In this document: one piece after another, positions 17,721 through 25,818 of the stretch
Numbering within the stretch: position 1 is the stretch's first letter
Layout: each line of letters begins with the position of its first letter
Origin: Pseudomonas sp. HS6
Lineage (GTDB): Bacteria > Pseudomonadota > Gammaproteobacteria > Pseudomonadales > Pseudomonadaceae
NCBI RefSeq assembly: GCF_023375815.1
Contig: NZ_CP067412.1
Span: 1-64,000 of the forward strand
Length of the DNA: 64,000 nucleotides
Direction: 5' to 3'
Program-made: the position numbers and the translations under genes
The notes under the pieces: model-generated
What the model was told of the DNA's origin: nothing
Database searches by the model: none
Seen by the model: the letters and a program-made list of their open reading frames with translations, nothing else

Positions 17721-18597
17721 CGAAGGTGATGCCGAGCAACACCAGCACGGCGCCGATGATGAAGTTCATGCTCAGTTTTTCGCCGAGCAACACCACGCCG
17801 AACGTGACGCCGAACAACGGCGTCATGAAGGAAAACACGGCGAGGTTGGCCGCCAGATAACGGCGCAGCAGCCAGAACCAGGTCAGGTAACTGAAAAACG
17901 ACACCACCAGCCCCTGGAACAGCACGCTGCCCACCGCCACGACGGTCAGGCTGACGTGGGTGATCTGGCCACTGAGCAGCGCGATCAACAGCAGGCCGAC
18001 GAAGCCGACAATCAGCTGGTAAAAAAGCGTCAACGTCACCGGCGCCTCCGACAGGCGCGAAGCACGCACCACCACGGTGGTCGCGCCCCAACTGGCCCCG
18101 GCCAGCACGCCGAGGGCATCGCCCAACAGCATGCGGTGATCGAGGTTGTCCCACGACACGCCGCCGGCAAACGCCACGGCAATCCCGACGAACGCGAGGA
18201 AAATCCCCAGCCATTGCACCGGCCGCAGACGCTCGCTGGGCAACAGGAAATGCACGCCCAGCGCGGTGAAGATCGGCGCGGTGTAGAGGAACACCGACAT
18301 GTGCGCGGCGGTGGTCAACTGCAAGCCTTCGGAGATGAACAGGAACTCAAGCCCGAACAAGGCACCGGCCAGCAAGCCGCCGCGCCAGGTGCTGCCGACC
18401 TGATCCCAGCCGCCCTTCCAGCAGATGAGCAGTCCTACCAGCAACGCGGAAATCCCCGACCGCCCCGCCGCCTGCATCACCGGCGCGATATCGGTCGCCG
18501 CCCACTTGATCATCACCTGCTGCACGCCCCAGATCAGGCACAGGCCGATCATCACTTGCAGGGCAAACCCGTCGGCACTGCGCCGACTGACGCTCAC
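17665..18597 (-). CDS. EamA-family exporter (DMT superfamily)
   Basis: The 310-residue protein has ten membrane helices in two EamA repeats. The start is GTG 18597, in frame, with GAGG and a 7-nt spacer; the long frame upstream runs through a terminator and cannot be coding. DMT proteins of this type export amino acids or other metabolites, but the substrate is unknown. The 5' region is notable: a leader peptide (18693-18731) and a terminator (18643-18672) lie directly upstream, suggesting attenuation. The 3' end overlaps the convergent MFS gene by 56 nt. Confidence 0.87.
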   Translation of the reverse strand: MSVSRRSADGFALQVMIGLCLIWGVQQVMIKWAATDIAPVMQAAGRSGISALLVGLLICWKGGWDQVGSTWRGGLLAGALFGLEFLFISEGLQLTTAAHMSVFLYTAPIFTALGVHFLLPSERLRPVQWLGIFLAFVGIAVAFAGGVSWDNLDHRMLLGDALGVLAGASWGATTVVVRASRLSEAPVTLTLFYQLIVGFVGLLLIALLSGQITHVSLTVVAVGSVLFQGLVVSFFSYLTWFWLLRRYLAANLAVFSFMTPLFGVTFGVVLLGEKLSMNFIIGAVLVLLGITFVSAEQWVRRRLRKALGQS

Positions 18598-18642
18598 CGC
18601 AACACCTCGAACACACACAACATGGCAGTTTTCCCAAAAGTC

Positions 18643-18672
18643 AAAAAAAAGCCCCGGCTCTTCGTCCGGGGC
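18643..18672 (-). terminator. Intrinsic terminator or attenuator upstream of the EamA gene
   Basis: On the minus strand the stem GCCCCGG/CCGGGGC with an 8-nt loop is followed by eight T residues. It ends 46 nt before the EamA start codon and begins 20 nt after the stop of a 12-residue leader peptide, the spacing expected for an attenuator. It could also simply end the upstream DUF2177 transcript. Confidence 0.85.
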
Positions 18673-18692
18673 GAAAAATGATGCGTGGATTA

Positions 18693-18731
18693 TTAACCAG
18701 TCAGCCAGAAAAAGCCGTCTGGAAGAGACAT
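18693..18731 (-). CDS. Candidate leader peptide of the EamA gene
   Basis: This 12-codon open frame encodes MSLPDGFFWLTG and has an excellent ribosome binding site (GCAGGAG, 6-nt spacer). Its TAA stop is followed within 20 nt by the terminator stem and eight T residues. A 7-bp stem-loop (18748-18767) lies just before the Shine-Dalgarno. The short length, strong start and position suggest ribosome-mediated control of the exporter. The FFW cluster may be the sensing element. It has not been shown to be translated. Confidence 0.55.
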   Translation of the reverse strand: MSLPDGFFWLTG

Positions 18732-18777
18732 TTGATGCTCCTGCAACGTCAGCGGCGAATCGCTGACCGCTGCGCCG

Positions 18778-18871
18778 CCAATCGCTGGCAAGCCAGCTCC
18801 CACAGGTGATGTGAAGGTTCCGGAAGGCTGAGCGCGACACGGACTTTGTGGGAGCTGGCTTGCCAGCGATG
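18778..18871. repeat. REP doublet
   Basis: Inverted arms around ATCGCTGGCAAGCCAGCTCC and its complement lie between the DUF2177 gene and the EamA leader. Confidence 0.85.
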
Positions 18872-18893
18872 ACGTCAGGTCAGGCGACCGCAA

Positions 18894-19298
18894 TCAACGG
18901 GCTGATCTGCCAATCCGGCTGGCCACAACAAATCCGACCGTACAGGCCAGCGCCGTGGCAAACGTCCCCCATGCCCAATCCATCAACGTCACCTGCACCG
19001 ACCAGCCGCGCAACGTCGCCCAGTTGGTCAGGTCATAAGTGCCATAGGCGACCAGCCCGAGCAGCGCGCCCATGCGGGCGGCTCGCTGCCAGCTCAATGC
19101 CGGCAACACCACAAACGCCACACACCCGAAAACGTACAGGCAATAAAAAACCGCTGCTGGCATCAGCAACGGTCTTTCAAGCATCAGCGGACCAAGCAGT
19201 TCGCGATAGGTCGGCGCCATCAACACGCCGAGCCAGAGGCCGTCGAGCAGAAGAAACGTCAGCAGCGTGGCGACGTAGGCAATCAGTGCTTTTTTCAT
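18894..19298 (-). CDS. DUF2177-family membrane protein
   Basis: The 134-residue protein has four predicted membrane helices and the family-type pattern FLLLDGLWLGVLM near residue 20 and YGTYDLTNWATLRGW near residue 88. No function is known. ATG 19298 has GAGG with an 8-nt spacer. A hairpin (GCCCATG/CATGGGC at 19317-19333) lies between it and the cvfB-like gene upstream. It is followed by a REP doublet. Confidence 0.85.
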   Translation of the reverse strand: MKKALIAYVATLLTFLLLDGLWLGVLMAPTYRELLGPLMLERPLLMPAAVFYCLYVFGCVAFVVLPALSWQRAARMGALLGLVAYGTYDLTNWATLRGWSVQVTLMDWAWGTFATALACTVGFVVASRIGRSAR

Positions 19299-19343
19299 CT
19301 GCCCGACCTCAAGTGAGCCCATGCAACATGGGCCACGTCAGGC

Positions 19344-20180
19344 TCAGGTTAGTTCAATGCGATCAGCATGAATGACGATCTTGCCTTCCTTGTACAACGA
19401 ACCGATGGCTTTCTTGAAGTTGCCCTTGCTGACACCGAACAGGCTGCTGATCAGCGCCGGATCACTCTTGTCGCTGACGGCCAGGGTGCCATCGTTTTCG
19501 CGCAACTTGGCGAGGATCTTCGAGTTCAGGCTGCTGGCCGCTTCCTGACCCACCGGTTGCAGGCTCAGGCTGATCTTGCCGTCGGCACGCACTTCCTTGA
19601 TGAAGCCTTTCTCGCGCATGCCGGAACGCATGAACTTGAAGATTTCGTTCTTGTGAATCAGACCCCAGTGCTTGTTGTTGATGACGGCCTTGAAACCCAT
19701 GTCGGTGGCTTCGGCCACCAGCAGATCAACTTCCTGGCCCACGCTGTAGTTGGCCGGGGTCTTGTCGAGGTAGCGATCAAGACGCGCGGTGGCGGTGATG
19801 CGGCGGGTGTGTTTGTCGAGGTAGACATGCACCACGCAGTATTCGCCGGCGGTCATCTGGCGTTTTTCTTCGGAGTAAGGCAGCAACAGATCCTTCGGCA
19901 GACCCCAATCGAGGAACACACCGATACTGTTGATTTCAACAACTTTCAAACTGGCAAATTCACCGACCTGAACTTTTGGTTTTTCAGTGGTGGCAATAAG
20001 TTTGTCATCACTGTCCAGATAAATGAAAACATTGAGCCAGTCTTCATCTTCGCTGGGAATATCTTTGGGGATATAACGGTTGGGCAAAAGAATTTCGCCG
20101 TCGGCACCGCCGTCCAGATATAAACCGAAGTTAGTGTGTTTAACCACTTGCAAACTGTTGTAGCGCCCGACTAAAGCCAT
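19344..20180 (-). CDS. cvfB: CvfB-family S1 RNA-binding protein
   Basis: The 278-residue protein has a series of S1-like OB-fold domains (about residues 1-60, 65-130 and 140-210) and a C-terminal winged-helix-like segment ending in SLYKEGKIVIHADRIEL. This is the layout of CvfB, first described as a virulence-related RNA-binding factor in Staphylococcus. Its role in Pseudomonas is unclear; general RNA binding is likely. ATG 20180 has GAGG upstream and fits the domain start better than ATG/GTG codons further out. Confidence 0.85.
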   Translation of the reverse strand: MALVGRYNSLQVVKHTNFGLYLDGGADGEILLPNRYIPKDIPSEDEDWLNVFIYLDSDDKLIATTEKPKVQVGEFASLKVVEINSIGVFLDWGLPKDLLLPYSEEKRQMTAGEYCVVHVYLDKHTRRITATARLDRYLDKTPANYSVGQEVDLLVAEATDMGFKAVINNKHWGLIHKNEIFKFMRSGMREKGFIKEVRADGKISLSLQPVGQEAASSLNSKILAKLRENDGTLAVSDKSDPALISSLFGVSKGNFKKAIGSLYKEGKIVIHADRIELT

Positions 20181-20540
20181 TTCCAATACCCTCATTGCGT
20201 GGGCGGCATTCTACCCGGTTTTGCTGGCTTCGTTGGACGGCAGATCCTCCCGTCGACTGAAAATTTGCGCGAAGCCTTGATTTTCCTTGGTTTGCCGTCG
20301 AGCGGGCGCCACTCGTCAGACCACCTCGACGACTCCGCGGCGTGCCCCCCCCTCGAAAAAGGCATCGAGACCGATAAATGTTGTTATTTAAAACAGCGGG
20401 TTAGCGGGATGTTTCGAATAATTAATCGAGAATAATCCACCCTCACGCTGGGTTATTCCGGAGGATATTTACCAAGCAATTGTCAAGTTATTCCTGTACG
20501 ATGCCTGGCCGAGTTACTTTTCTACAGGTTAATGGCCGCC
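20181..20540. other. Intergenic region without a convincing gene
   Basis: About 360 bp separate the cvfB-like gene from a small divergent gene. The right part (20395-20515) is AT-rich with a TAATTAATCGAGAATAATCC stretch and is the probable promoter zone. A 78-codon open frame at 20199 has no ribosome binding site or recognisable domain, so I do not call it. Confidence 0.5.
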
Positions 20541-20720
20541 ATGCGTGTAAAAGCATCCACCAGCAAAGCAAAGCCAGCTCCAGCCGTTGAAACCAGCGAA
20601 TCGATCAACGATCAGATCGCGGCATTCCTCAAGTCCGGCGGCGAGATCCAGCAAATTGCCAAGGGCGTCAGCGGCCAGACGTTCGGCCCGTCCAAGCAAA
20701 TCAGCCTGGGCAAGAAGTAA
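20541..20720 (+). CDS. Small conserved-looking protein, unknown function
   Basis: The open frame encodes 59 residues from ATG 20541 (or 62 from ATG 20532; neither has a strong Shine-Dalgarno). The N-terminus is Lys/Ala/Pro-rich and disordered (RVKASTSKAKPAPA). The middle, IAAFLKSGGEIQQIAKG, resembles the FLxxGGxxQxI motif that I recall near the C-terminus of the RNA polymerase-binding protein SutA. The C-terminus is basic. A small transcription-related role is possible but unproven. Confidence 0.6.
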   Translation: MRVKASTSKAKPAPAVETSESINDQIAAFLKSGGEIQQIAKGVSGQTFGPSKQISLGKK

Positions 20721-20936
20721 CACCCCGCAACACCCCAGTCCCAAGGCGCTTTGAGCTTCGAAGCGTCTGGACCGGAACCCTCGCAAGACCTCTCTCGCGT
20801 TTAATCAAATCAACAAAACCATAGAAATCGACGAACGGCCCTCGATGCCGATCATTCGCCGGTATCCTTGCACGCGTCTGGATCAAGCGTTTCAGCAGGC
20901 CCTATCAACCTGCGCTCGCTGTTCAAGGAGTGACGC

Positions 20937-21653
20937 ATGCTCAAACCCCTCTGTTTATTTCTTGCAGGCCTGCTGGCGAGCCCGATGACGCACGCGCAGA
21001 TTTTCCAGCGTGAACTCGGCGACTTCGACCTCAAGCTCGGCACCACGCCCAGCCGCAGCATGGCCCAGGGACTGGTCAAACCCTCGGCGGCCGGTTCGTT
21101 CCACGGCGGCCTTGATCTAACCCATGACAGTGGCCTCTATGTCGGCCAGTACGCGCCGAGCATGGGGCTGACGCCGGGCAAGAATCTGGAAATCGATTCC
21201 TACGTCGGCTTTAAACAGCCCTTCGATCAAACCCTCGGCTACGAAGTCGGGATGATCCATTACAGCTATCCCAAGGTTGACACCCTCGACAGCCAGGAAT
21301 TGTTCGGCGGCCTGACCCTGCTCGGCAGCCGTTTCGGCATTGCGTTGAGTAACGATCCGGACAAACAGAACAACACCCTGTTTGCCGATCTGCGCGGCAA
21401 CCAGCCGTTCGGCATCGGGATCAGCATGAAATACACCACCCATCAGCTCAATACACCGGTCTCGGTGGACGGCGGGTATGTCAGCAGTTTTACCGATTGG
21501 TCGGTGAAATTTTCCCGGCCGGTGATGGGTGTCGACCTGGACCTGATCTACAGCAATTCCAGCCTCAGCGGCAGCGATTGCTCCGCCTACTCCGGGCACA
21601 ACAGCCAGTGCGACGGGCTGGTCACGCTCAAGGCCGAACGCGCGTTCTATTGA
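20937..21653 (+). CDS. TorF-family putative porin
   Basis: The 238-residue protein has a signal peptide (residues 1-20, ending THA) and a body of alternating beta-strand segments ending in an aromatic residue (AERAFY), as in outer-membrane barrels. The pattern GLYVGQYAPSM and the length match the TorF/gcw_chp family of putative porins. The start follows AAGGAG. Substrate is unknown. Confidence 0.75.
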   Translation: MLKPLCLFLAGLLASPMTHAQIFQRELGDFDLKLGTTPSRSMAQGLVKPSAAGSFHGGLDLTHDSGLYVGQYAPSMGLTPGKNLEIDSYVGFKQPFDQTLGYEVGMIHYSYPKVDTLDSQELFGGLTLLGSRFGIALSNDPDKQNNTLFADLRGNQPFGIGISMKYTTHQLNTPVSVDGGYVSSFTDWSVKFSRPVMGVDLDLIYSNSSLSGSDCSAYSGHNSQCDGLVTLKAERAFY

Positions 21654-21730
21654 TTGGCTGAACTGCTGGGCCCATCCTGCGTTCACATAAGCATCAGACT
21701 TCGAAGCCAGGCTCACGCAAGGATTCGCCC

Positions 21731-22600
21731 ATGTCTCGCTGGTTCAAACAGATCGCCGCCCTTCTGGTTTTCACCCTTGCCCTCTGCGCTTGCAGCCGCG
21801 TGGGCCTCGCCTACCGCAATCTCGACGTGCTCATTCCATGGACGCTCAGCGACTACCTGGACATGACCGGCGAGCAGAAAGGCTGGTTCAACGAACGTCT
21901 CAAGGAACACCTGAGCTGGCACTGCACCACGCAATTGCCGGGTTATCTGGACTGGCTGGATCGCCTGCAAACCATGGTCGAAACCAATCAGGTCACCGAC
22001 GCTGCGCTCCAGGCCCGTACAGCCGAAGCCAAGCAGGCGATTGCCGAAACTGCCCGGGAGATCACCCCTTCAGCGATTGAATTGCTGCAAGGGCTGGATG
22101 ACAAACAGGTCGCGGAAATGAACGACGCGTTTGCCAAGGATCTGCGCAAACGTCAGCAGGAATATGTGAAGCCACCACTGACCCAGCAGATTGCCGAACG
22201 CGGCGCGCGCATGGACAAACGCCTCAATGACTGGCTCGGGCCGCTGAGCGTGACGCAGGAGCAACGGGTGATGGCGTGGTCGACAGCATTGGGCGACCAG
22301 AACACTCAATGGATCGCCAACCGTGCGCACTGGCAACAACAGTTCAGTGCAGCCGTCGCCCAGCGCAACAGCCCGGAATTCCCACAGCGGATCGAGACCC
22401 TTCTTGTTTATCGCGAGCGCTTATGGACAGCGGATTACCGCAAAGCCTACGCCGACACCGAAGCCCAGGCGCGCTCGCTGGCGGTCGATCTGATGGCTGA
22501 AAGCACGCCGCAACAACGCCAGCGCTTGTTGAAGAAAATCGACGGGGTGCGCAAGGACTTCAATGATTTGAAGTGTTTGAAGGCTGCGAAGGCAGACTGA
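21731..22600 (+). CDS. DUF6279-family lipoprotein
   Basis: The 289-residue protein has a type II signal with lipobox LCAC near residue 20, so it should be lipid-anchored. The mature part is helical and Gln/Arg-rich, with RVGLAYRNLDVLIPWTLSDY near the start, typical of DUF6279 lipoproteins. Function is unknown. A GC stem-loop at 22616-22640 follows the stop and may end transcription against the convergent gene at 22659. Confidence 0.82.
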   Translation: MSRWFKQIAALLVFTLALCACSRVGLAYRNLDVLIPWTLSDYLDMTGEQKGWFNERLKEHLSWHCTTQLPGYLDWLDRLQTMVETNQVTDAALQARTAEAKQAIAETAREITPSAIELLQGLDDKQVAEMNDAFAKDLRKRQQEYVKPPLTQQIAERGARMDKRLNDWLGPLSVTQEQRVMAWSTALGDQNTQWIANRAHWQQQFSAAVAQRNSPEFPQRIETLLVYRERLWTADYRKAYADTEAQARSLAVDLMAESTPQQRQRLLKKIDGVRKDFNDLKCLKAAKAD

Positions 22601-22658
22601 GCTTCACTGAACCCGCGGGAGCCCAGCAGCCAGGCTCCCGAGGGATCGCACAGGGCGT

Positions 22659-23051
22659 TCAGGCAATCTGCGCTTTCGACGCCACACGATCAAACGTCGC
22701 CTCATCCAGCGCATCTTCCTGCTCATCCAGCACCTGACGCGGATGATCATTACCGGGAATGCTGCTGTCGATCAGGCTCAACAGACTCGAGCCGCGCGGG
22801 GTCAGACTGAAGTTGTTGCCGGTGCTGCCCTCATCGTCGCCACGAGGCCCGATAAAACCGCGCAGCAACAGCTTCTGCTCGTATTCACAGGCGATGGTTT
22901 TCAGATGATCCAGATTCTCGATCGGCTCGCCCGCCGCCGCTTTTTCCGCTGCATAGTCTTCTGCGTAAGAGCGCGGAGCGAAGCTGTGGCCGGCGCCGTT
23001 CTGCACTTCATGCAGCAGGCGTTCAATCAAATCCCAGTTATAAGTCGTCAT
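22659..23051 (-). CDS. Conserved hypothetical protein, DUF2513-like
   Basis: The 130-residue protein begins MTTYNWDLIERLLHEVQNG and has a predicted winged-helix-like middle (ACEYEQKLLLRGFIG, then FSLTPRGSSLLSLID), similar to DUF2513 proteins found near phage and mobile genes. The acidic C-terminus looks disordered. I cannot assign a function. It is convergent with the lipoprotein gene and divergent from the DUF899 gene. Confidence 0.7.
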   Translation of the reverse strand: MTTYNWDLIERLLHEVQNGAGHSFAPRSYAEDYAAEKAAAGEPIENLDHLKTIACEYEQKLLLRGFIGPRGDDEGSTGNNFSLTPRGSSLLSLIDSSIPGNDHPRQVLDEQEDALDEATFDRVASKAQIA

Positions 23052-23227
23052 CCTGATTCAACCTCCGGTGCGCGTGATTAATGGCGCTTTCAAAGGTTGT
23101 GACCCGAGCGGGCAATAGCCGTTCAGCTTCATTCACGGCCCCGACCGACCGGCGGTCTGTCGATTTACGACAGCGGCGAGCGACTAGTCTGAGAGAGACG
23201 GTTTCACCCCCCGCAGGAGAAATCATC

Positions 23228-23962
23228 ATGAACGTTGAGAATCATCCGGTGGTGTCACGCGAAGAATGGGTCGCCGCCCGCAAGCAGCATCTCGCTGACG
23301 AAAAAGCCTTCACCAAAGAACGCGACCGCCTCAGCGCCAAACGCCGCGCCCTGCCCTGGGTGAGGGTCGAGAAGGATTACCGCTTCATGGGGCCGAACGG
23401 CGAATTGAAACTCGCTGACCTGTTTGGCCAACACAGCCAGCTCGTCGTTTATCACTTCATGTTTGCCAAAAGCTGGGAGGAAGGCTGCCCGGGCTGCTCG
23501 TTCCTCAGCGACCACATCGACGGCGCCAATCAACACCTGGCCCATCACGACATTGCCGTGGTGGTGGTGTCCCACGCGCCGTTCGCCGAATTCCAGGCCT
23601 TCAAGCGGCGTATGGGTTGGAAGTTCGATTGGGTATCGTCGGACGGTTGCGATTTCAACTACGACTTCGGCGTATGCACCCATGCTGAGGATGCCGAAGC
23701 CGGAAAGGCTACGTACAACTACGAAAAGACTGACAGCGCCGAGGAAGAAATGCCGGGGCTGAGCATGTTTTACCGAGCCGACAACGGCGAGATCTTCCAC
23801 ACCTACTCAACCTACGCTCGCGGGCTCGACCTGCTGGTCGGGGCCTACAACTACCTCGACCTCACGCCCAAGGGCCGAAATGAGGACGAGATCATGGAGT
23901 GGGTGCGGCATCATGATCGGTATGACGGGGAGCAAAAATCCAGTTGCTGCCACGGAGACTGA
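23228..23962 (+). CDS. DUF899-family thioredoxin-like protein
   Basis: The 244-residue protein matches DUF899: a conserved RRALPWVRVEKDYRF segment near residue 40, a CPGCSF motif near 95 that resembles a thioredoxin CxxC, and SMFYRADNGEIFHTYSTYAR near 180. Redox activity is suggested by the fold only. The start ATG 23228 has AGGAG upstream; the longer frame upstream is non-coding. Confidence 0.85.
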   Translation: MNVENHPVVSREEWVAARKQHLADEKAFTKERDRLSAKRRALPWVRVEKDYRFMGPNGELKLADLFGQHSQLVVYHFMFAKSWEEGCPGCSFLSDHIDGANQHLAHHDIAVVVVSHAPFAEFQAFKRRMGWKFDWVSSDGCDFNYDFGVCTHAEDAEAGKATYNYEKTDSAEEEMPGLSMFYRADNGEIFHTYSTYARGLDLLVGAYNYLDLTPKGRNEDEIMEWVRHHDRYDGEQKSSCCHGD

Positions 23963-24043
23963 TCCCCTAAAGACACTGAACTTTTCATTGGCCAGAGCCC
24001 TCAACCGGTTAACCCGCCTTAACCGGATCTGAGGCCTGCCCCC

Positions 24044-24319
24044 ATGAAAACCCTGCTCAAACTCACCCTCGCCGCCACCCTCGCCTGCGCCCTGCCCGTC
24101 TGGGCCTGCACCCCGGAAGAAGCCACCGCCAAGCGCGAGCAACTGGCCAAGGAAGTCGCGAAGCTCACCGAACAGAACCCGACCAAGGCCAAGGAAATCA
24201 ACGCCGAGTTGCAGAAAATGGACCTGGGCACGGCATCGGCAGACCTGCCGGACAAGTGCCAGTTGATCGATCAACGGCTGAAGGAACTGGATTCGGCCGA
24301 GAAGAAAACCGAGGGCTGA
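24044..24319 (+). CDS. Small periplasmic protein, unknown function
   Basis: The 91-residue protein has a signal peptide (residues 1-21, ending VWA) and a short helical mature part with two Cys (ACTPEEA and PDKCQL) that could form a disulfide. It contains a charged helix with Lys/Glu repeats. I recognise no family. A strong stem-loop (24336-24381) follows. Confidence 0.75.
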   Translation: MKTLLKLTLAATLACALPVWACTPEEATAKREQLAKEVAKLTEQNPTKAKEINAELQKMDLGTASADLPDKCQLIDQRLKELDSAEKKTEG

Positions 24320-24335
24320 CAGCCCGTTCGACAGC

Positions 24336-24381
24336 GCAGGCTTTGGCATCTACCGCTCGTAATCGATGCCAAAGCCTGCGT
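24336..24381 (+). terminator. Stem-loop after the small periplasmic gene
   Basis: Perfect 16-bp arms (CGCAGGCTTTGGCATC and complement) with a 14-nt loop follow the stop by about 16 nt. No clear T run follows, so it may be a transcript-stabilising stem rather than an intrinsic terminator. Confidence 0.6.
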
Positions 24382-24398
24382 CCTTTCGTCCGAGAACT

Positions 24399-24432
24399 TG
24401 CATTAATGCATTTTTATATTTGCATCAATGCA
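24399..24432. promoter_or_regulatory. Two palindromic operator-like sites upstream of the protease gene
   Basis: TGCATTAATGCA (24399-24410) and TGCATCAATGCA (24421-24432) are nearly identical 12-bp sites spaced 22 bp apart, i.e. two turns of the helix. The first is a perfect palindrome. They sit in an AT-rich island about 130 bp before the protease start. This is typical of cooperative binding by a dimeric repressor or activator, but I do not recognise the factor. Confidence 0.5.
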
Positions 24433-24558
24433 TATTCGGACCTAGGGTTACCTCGAGCCTGATCGGAACCGGCCATCGGAGATGGCAACCCATTCACAGC
24501 CGATCGCTCGCAACATCCACACGTTGGACGTTTGTTTTCATTCATGGAGGATTGAAAA

Positions 24559-25143
24559 ATGTTAACCACTGAAACAACGCAATTCACCGGCAACACCCTG
24601 CCCGGGTGCCTGACCGGCCACCTGCTCGACCCGCAACTGGTCGAGGTCGAAGCGGCCCCACAGGCCAGGGCCCTGGCCGCTGCCAGCCTCAACTTCACGA
24701 TGCAGCAACAGACCCAGACCAACTGGTGCTGGGCGGCGGTTTCCGCCTCGGTCGGCAATTACTACGGCACCGGGTCCTGGACCCAGTGCGGCGTGGCCAG
24801 CACCCAACTGGACCGCAATTGCTGCAGCCAGCCGGGGCCGTGCAACGTTTACGGCTATCTGGATTCGGCCCTGCAAACCACCCGCAGCTACAACGGGATG
24901 AATCAGGGTTCGTTGCAGATGTCGGCCATCCAGAACCAGATCAACATGGGCCGCCCCGTCGGTCTGCGTTGCGCCTGGTATGGCGGCGGTGCGCACTTTC
25001 TGGCGATCTACGGCACCAACGGCAATTACGTGCTGGTCGCGGACTCGATCTACGGCTACTCGACCCGCGCGCTGAACTCGTTCCCCGGTTCCTACAACGG
25101 TGGCGGCAACTGGACTCACACTTACTTCACAGCGAAAAACTAG
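24559..25143 (+). CDS. Papain-like cysteine protease (C39/C70-like)
   Basis: The 194-residue protein has the papain-like motif QTQTNWCWAAVSAS with Cys57, a His at 146 (GGGAHFLAIYG) and an Asp at 162 (LVADSIYG), which together form a plausible catalytic triad as in AvrRpt2-like (C70) peptidases. Six further Cys suggest disulfides and so an extracellular or periplasmic life, although no signal peptide is visible. The first about 43 residues may be a propeptide. The next gene follows by 12 bp with its own AGGAGG, so the two form an operon. Target unknown; a secreted effector or interbacterial toxin is possible. Confidence 0.75.
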   Translation: MLTTETTQFTGNTLPGCLTGHLLDPQLVEVEAAPQARALAAASLNFTMQQQTQTNWCWAAVSASVGNYYGTGSWTQCGVASTQLDRNCCSQPGPCNVYGYLDSALQTTRSYNGMNQGSLQMSAIQNQINMGRPVGLRCAWYGGGAHFLAIYGTNGNYVLVADSIYGYSTRALNSFPGSYNGGGNWTHTYFTAKN

Positions 25144-25155
25144 GAGGGCAACATC

Positions 25156-25755
25156 ATGCAACTGACTTATCCAAAGGCGCCCTCCAACGGCGTACAGACC
25201 TTGCGTCCGGTACTGCAAGCCGCGCTGCAAACCCAGGGCTTTGGCATCAATCGCCAGTTCGCCAGTGCTGCACCGGCGAAAATCAGTCTGAGCGAGGCCT
25301 ATCGCGGCTACTCGCTGAGCCTGGAAGATCTAAGCCACGGCAAAGGCCTGAAGGACGCCCGGCTGGGCGACTGGCATTACCTGGTGTTTGCCGACGGTGT
25401 GTCGATTGCCGATGCGCAATTGGCCGAAGTCCGCGGTCACGTCGAGTTCGCTTCGTTGAACCACGGCAACCTGGCGGCGGCCACGGTGGATGCGCTGAAA
25501 CTGGCCGAGCAGGCGCCGCAGTTGCAGGGCAAAACCGTTGAGCTGCGAGTGTTGTTCGTTTCGGCGCTGCACATTGTTGCGATCTGGCTGCACGCAGCGG
25601 ATGAAGATGTGCTGATCCCGATCGAGCCAACGCCCAAGGAGTTGGCGCTGCCCGGGCTGTACAGCGCGGCAGCCCTGCTCGCGCAGCTCAAACCGACGGC
25701 GGATCAGACCAGGCAACGCTTTGACGCCGACACCAGTGGCCTGTTGGGCAACTGA
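25156..25755 (+). CDS. Unknown protein encoded with the protease
   Basis: The 199-residue protein has no signal peptide, membrane segment or motif that I recognise. It is mixed alpha/beta with one hydrophobic strand (LRVLFVSALHIVAIWLHA). It starts 12 bp after the protease gene, with AGGAGG 9 nt before the ATG, and is followed by a strong terminator, so it forms a two-gene unit. Possible roles are inhibitor, chaperone or export partner of the protease; none is shown by the sequence. Confidence 0.7.
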   Translation: MQLTYPKAPSNGVQTLRPVLQAALQTQGFGINRQFASAAPAKISLSEAYRGYSLSLEDLSHGKGLKDARLGDWHYLVFADGVSIADAQLAEVRGHVEFASLNHGNLAAATVDALKLAEQAPQLQGKTVELRVLFVSALHIVAIWLHAADEDVLIPIEPTPKELALPGLYSAAALLAQLKPTADQTRQRFDADTSGLLGN

Positions 25756-25769
25756 CAAACGCTGGCGAT

Positions 25770-25799
25770 AAAAAAACCCGGACATTGTCCGGGTTTTTC
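25770..25799. terminator. Bidirectional intrinsic terminator
   Basis: The stem CCCGGAC/GTCCGGG with a short loop has seven A on the left and five T on the right. It serves the protease operon and the convergent helicase gene. Confidence 0.93.
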
Positions 25800-25818
25800 T
25801 TTGCCTGCCTGAAACGAC

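Noticed and set aside
20199..20435. 78-codon frame upstream of the small SutA-like gene
   Set aside because: No Shine-Dalgarno, no recognisable domain, and it runs through the probable promoter region.
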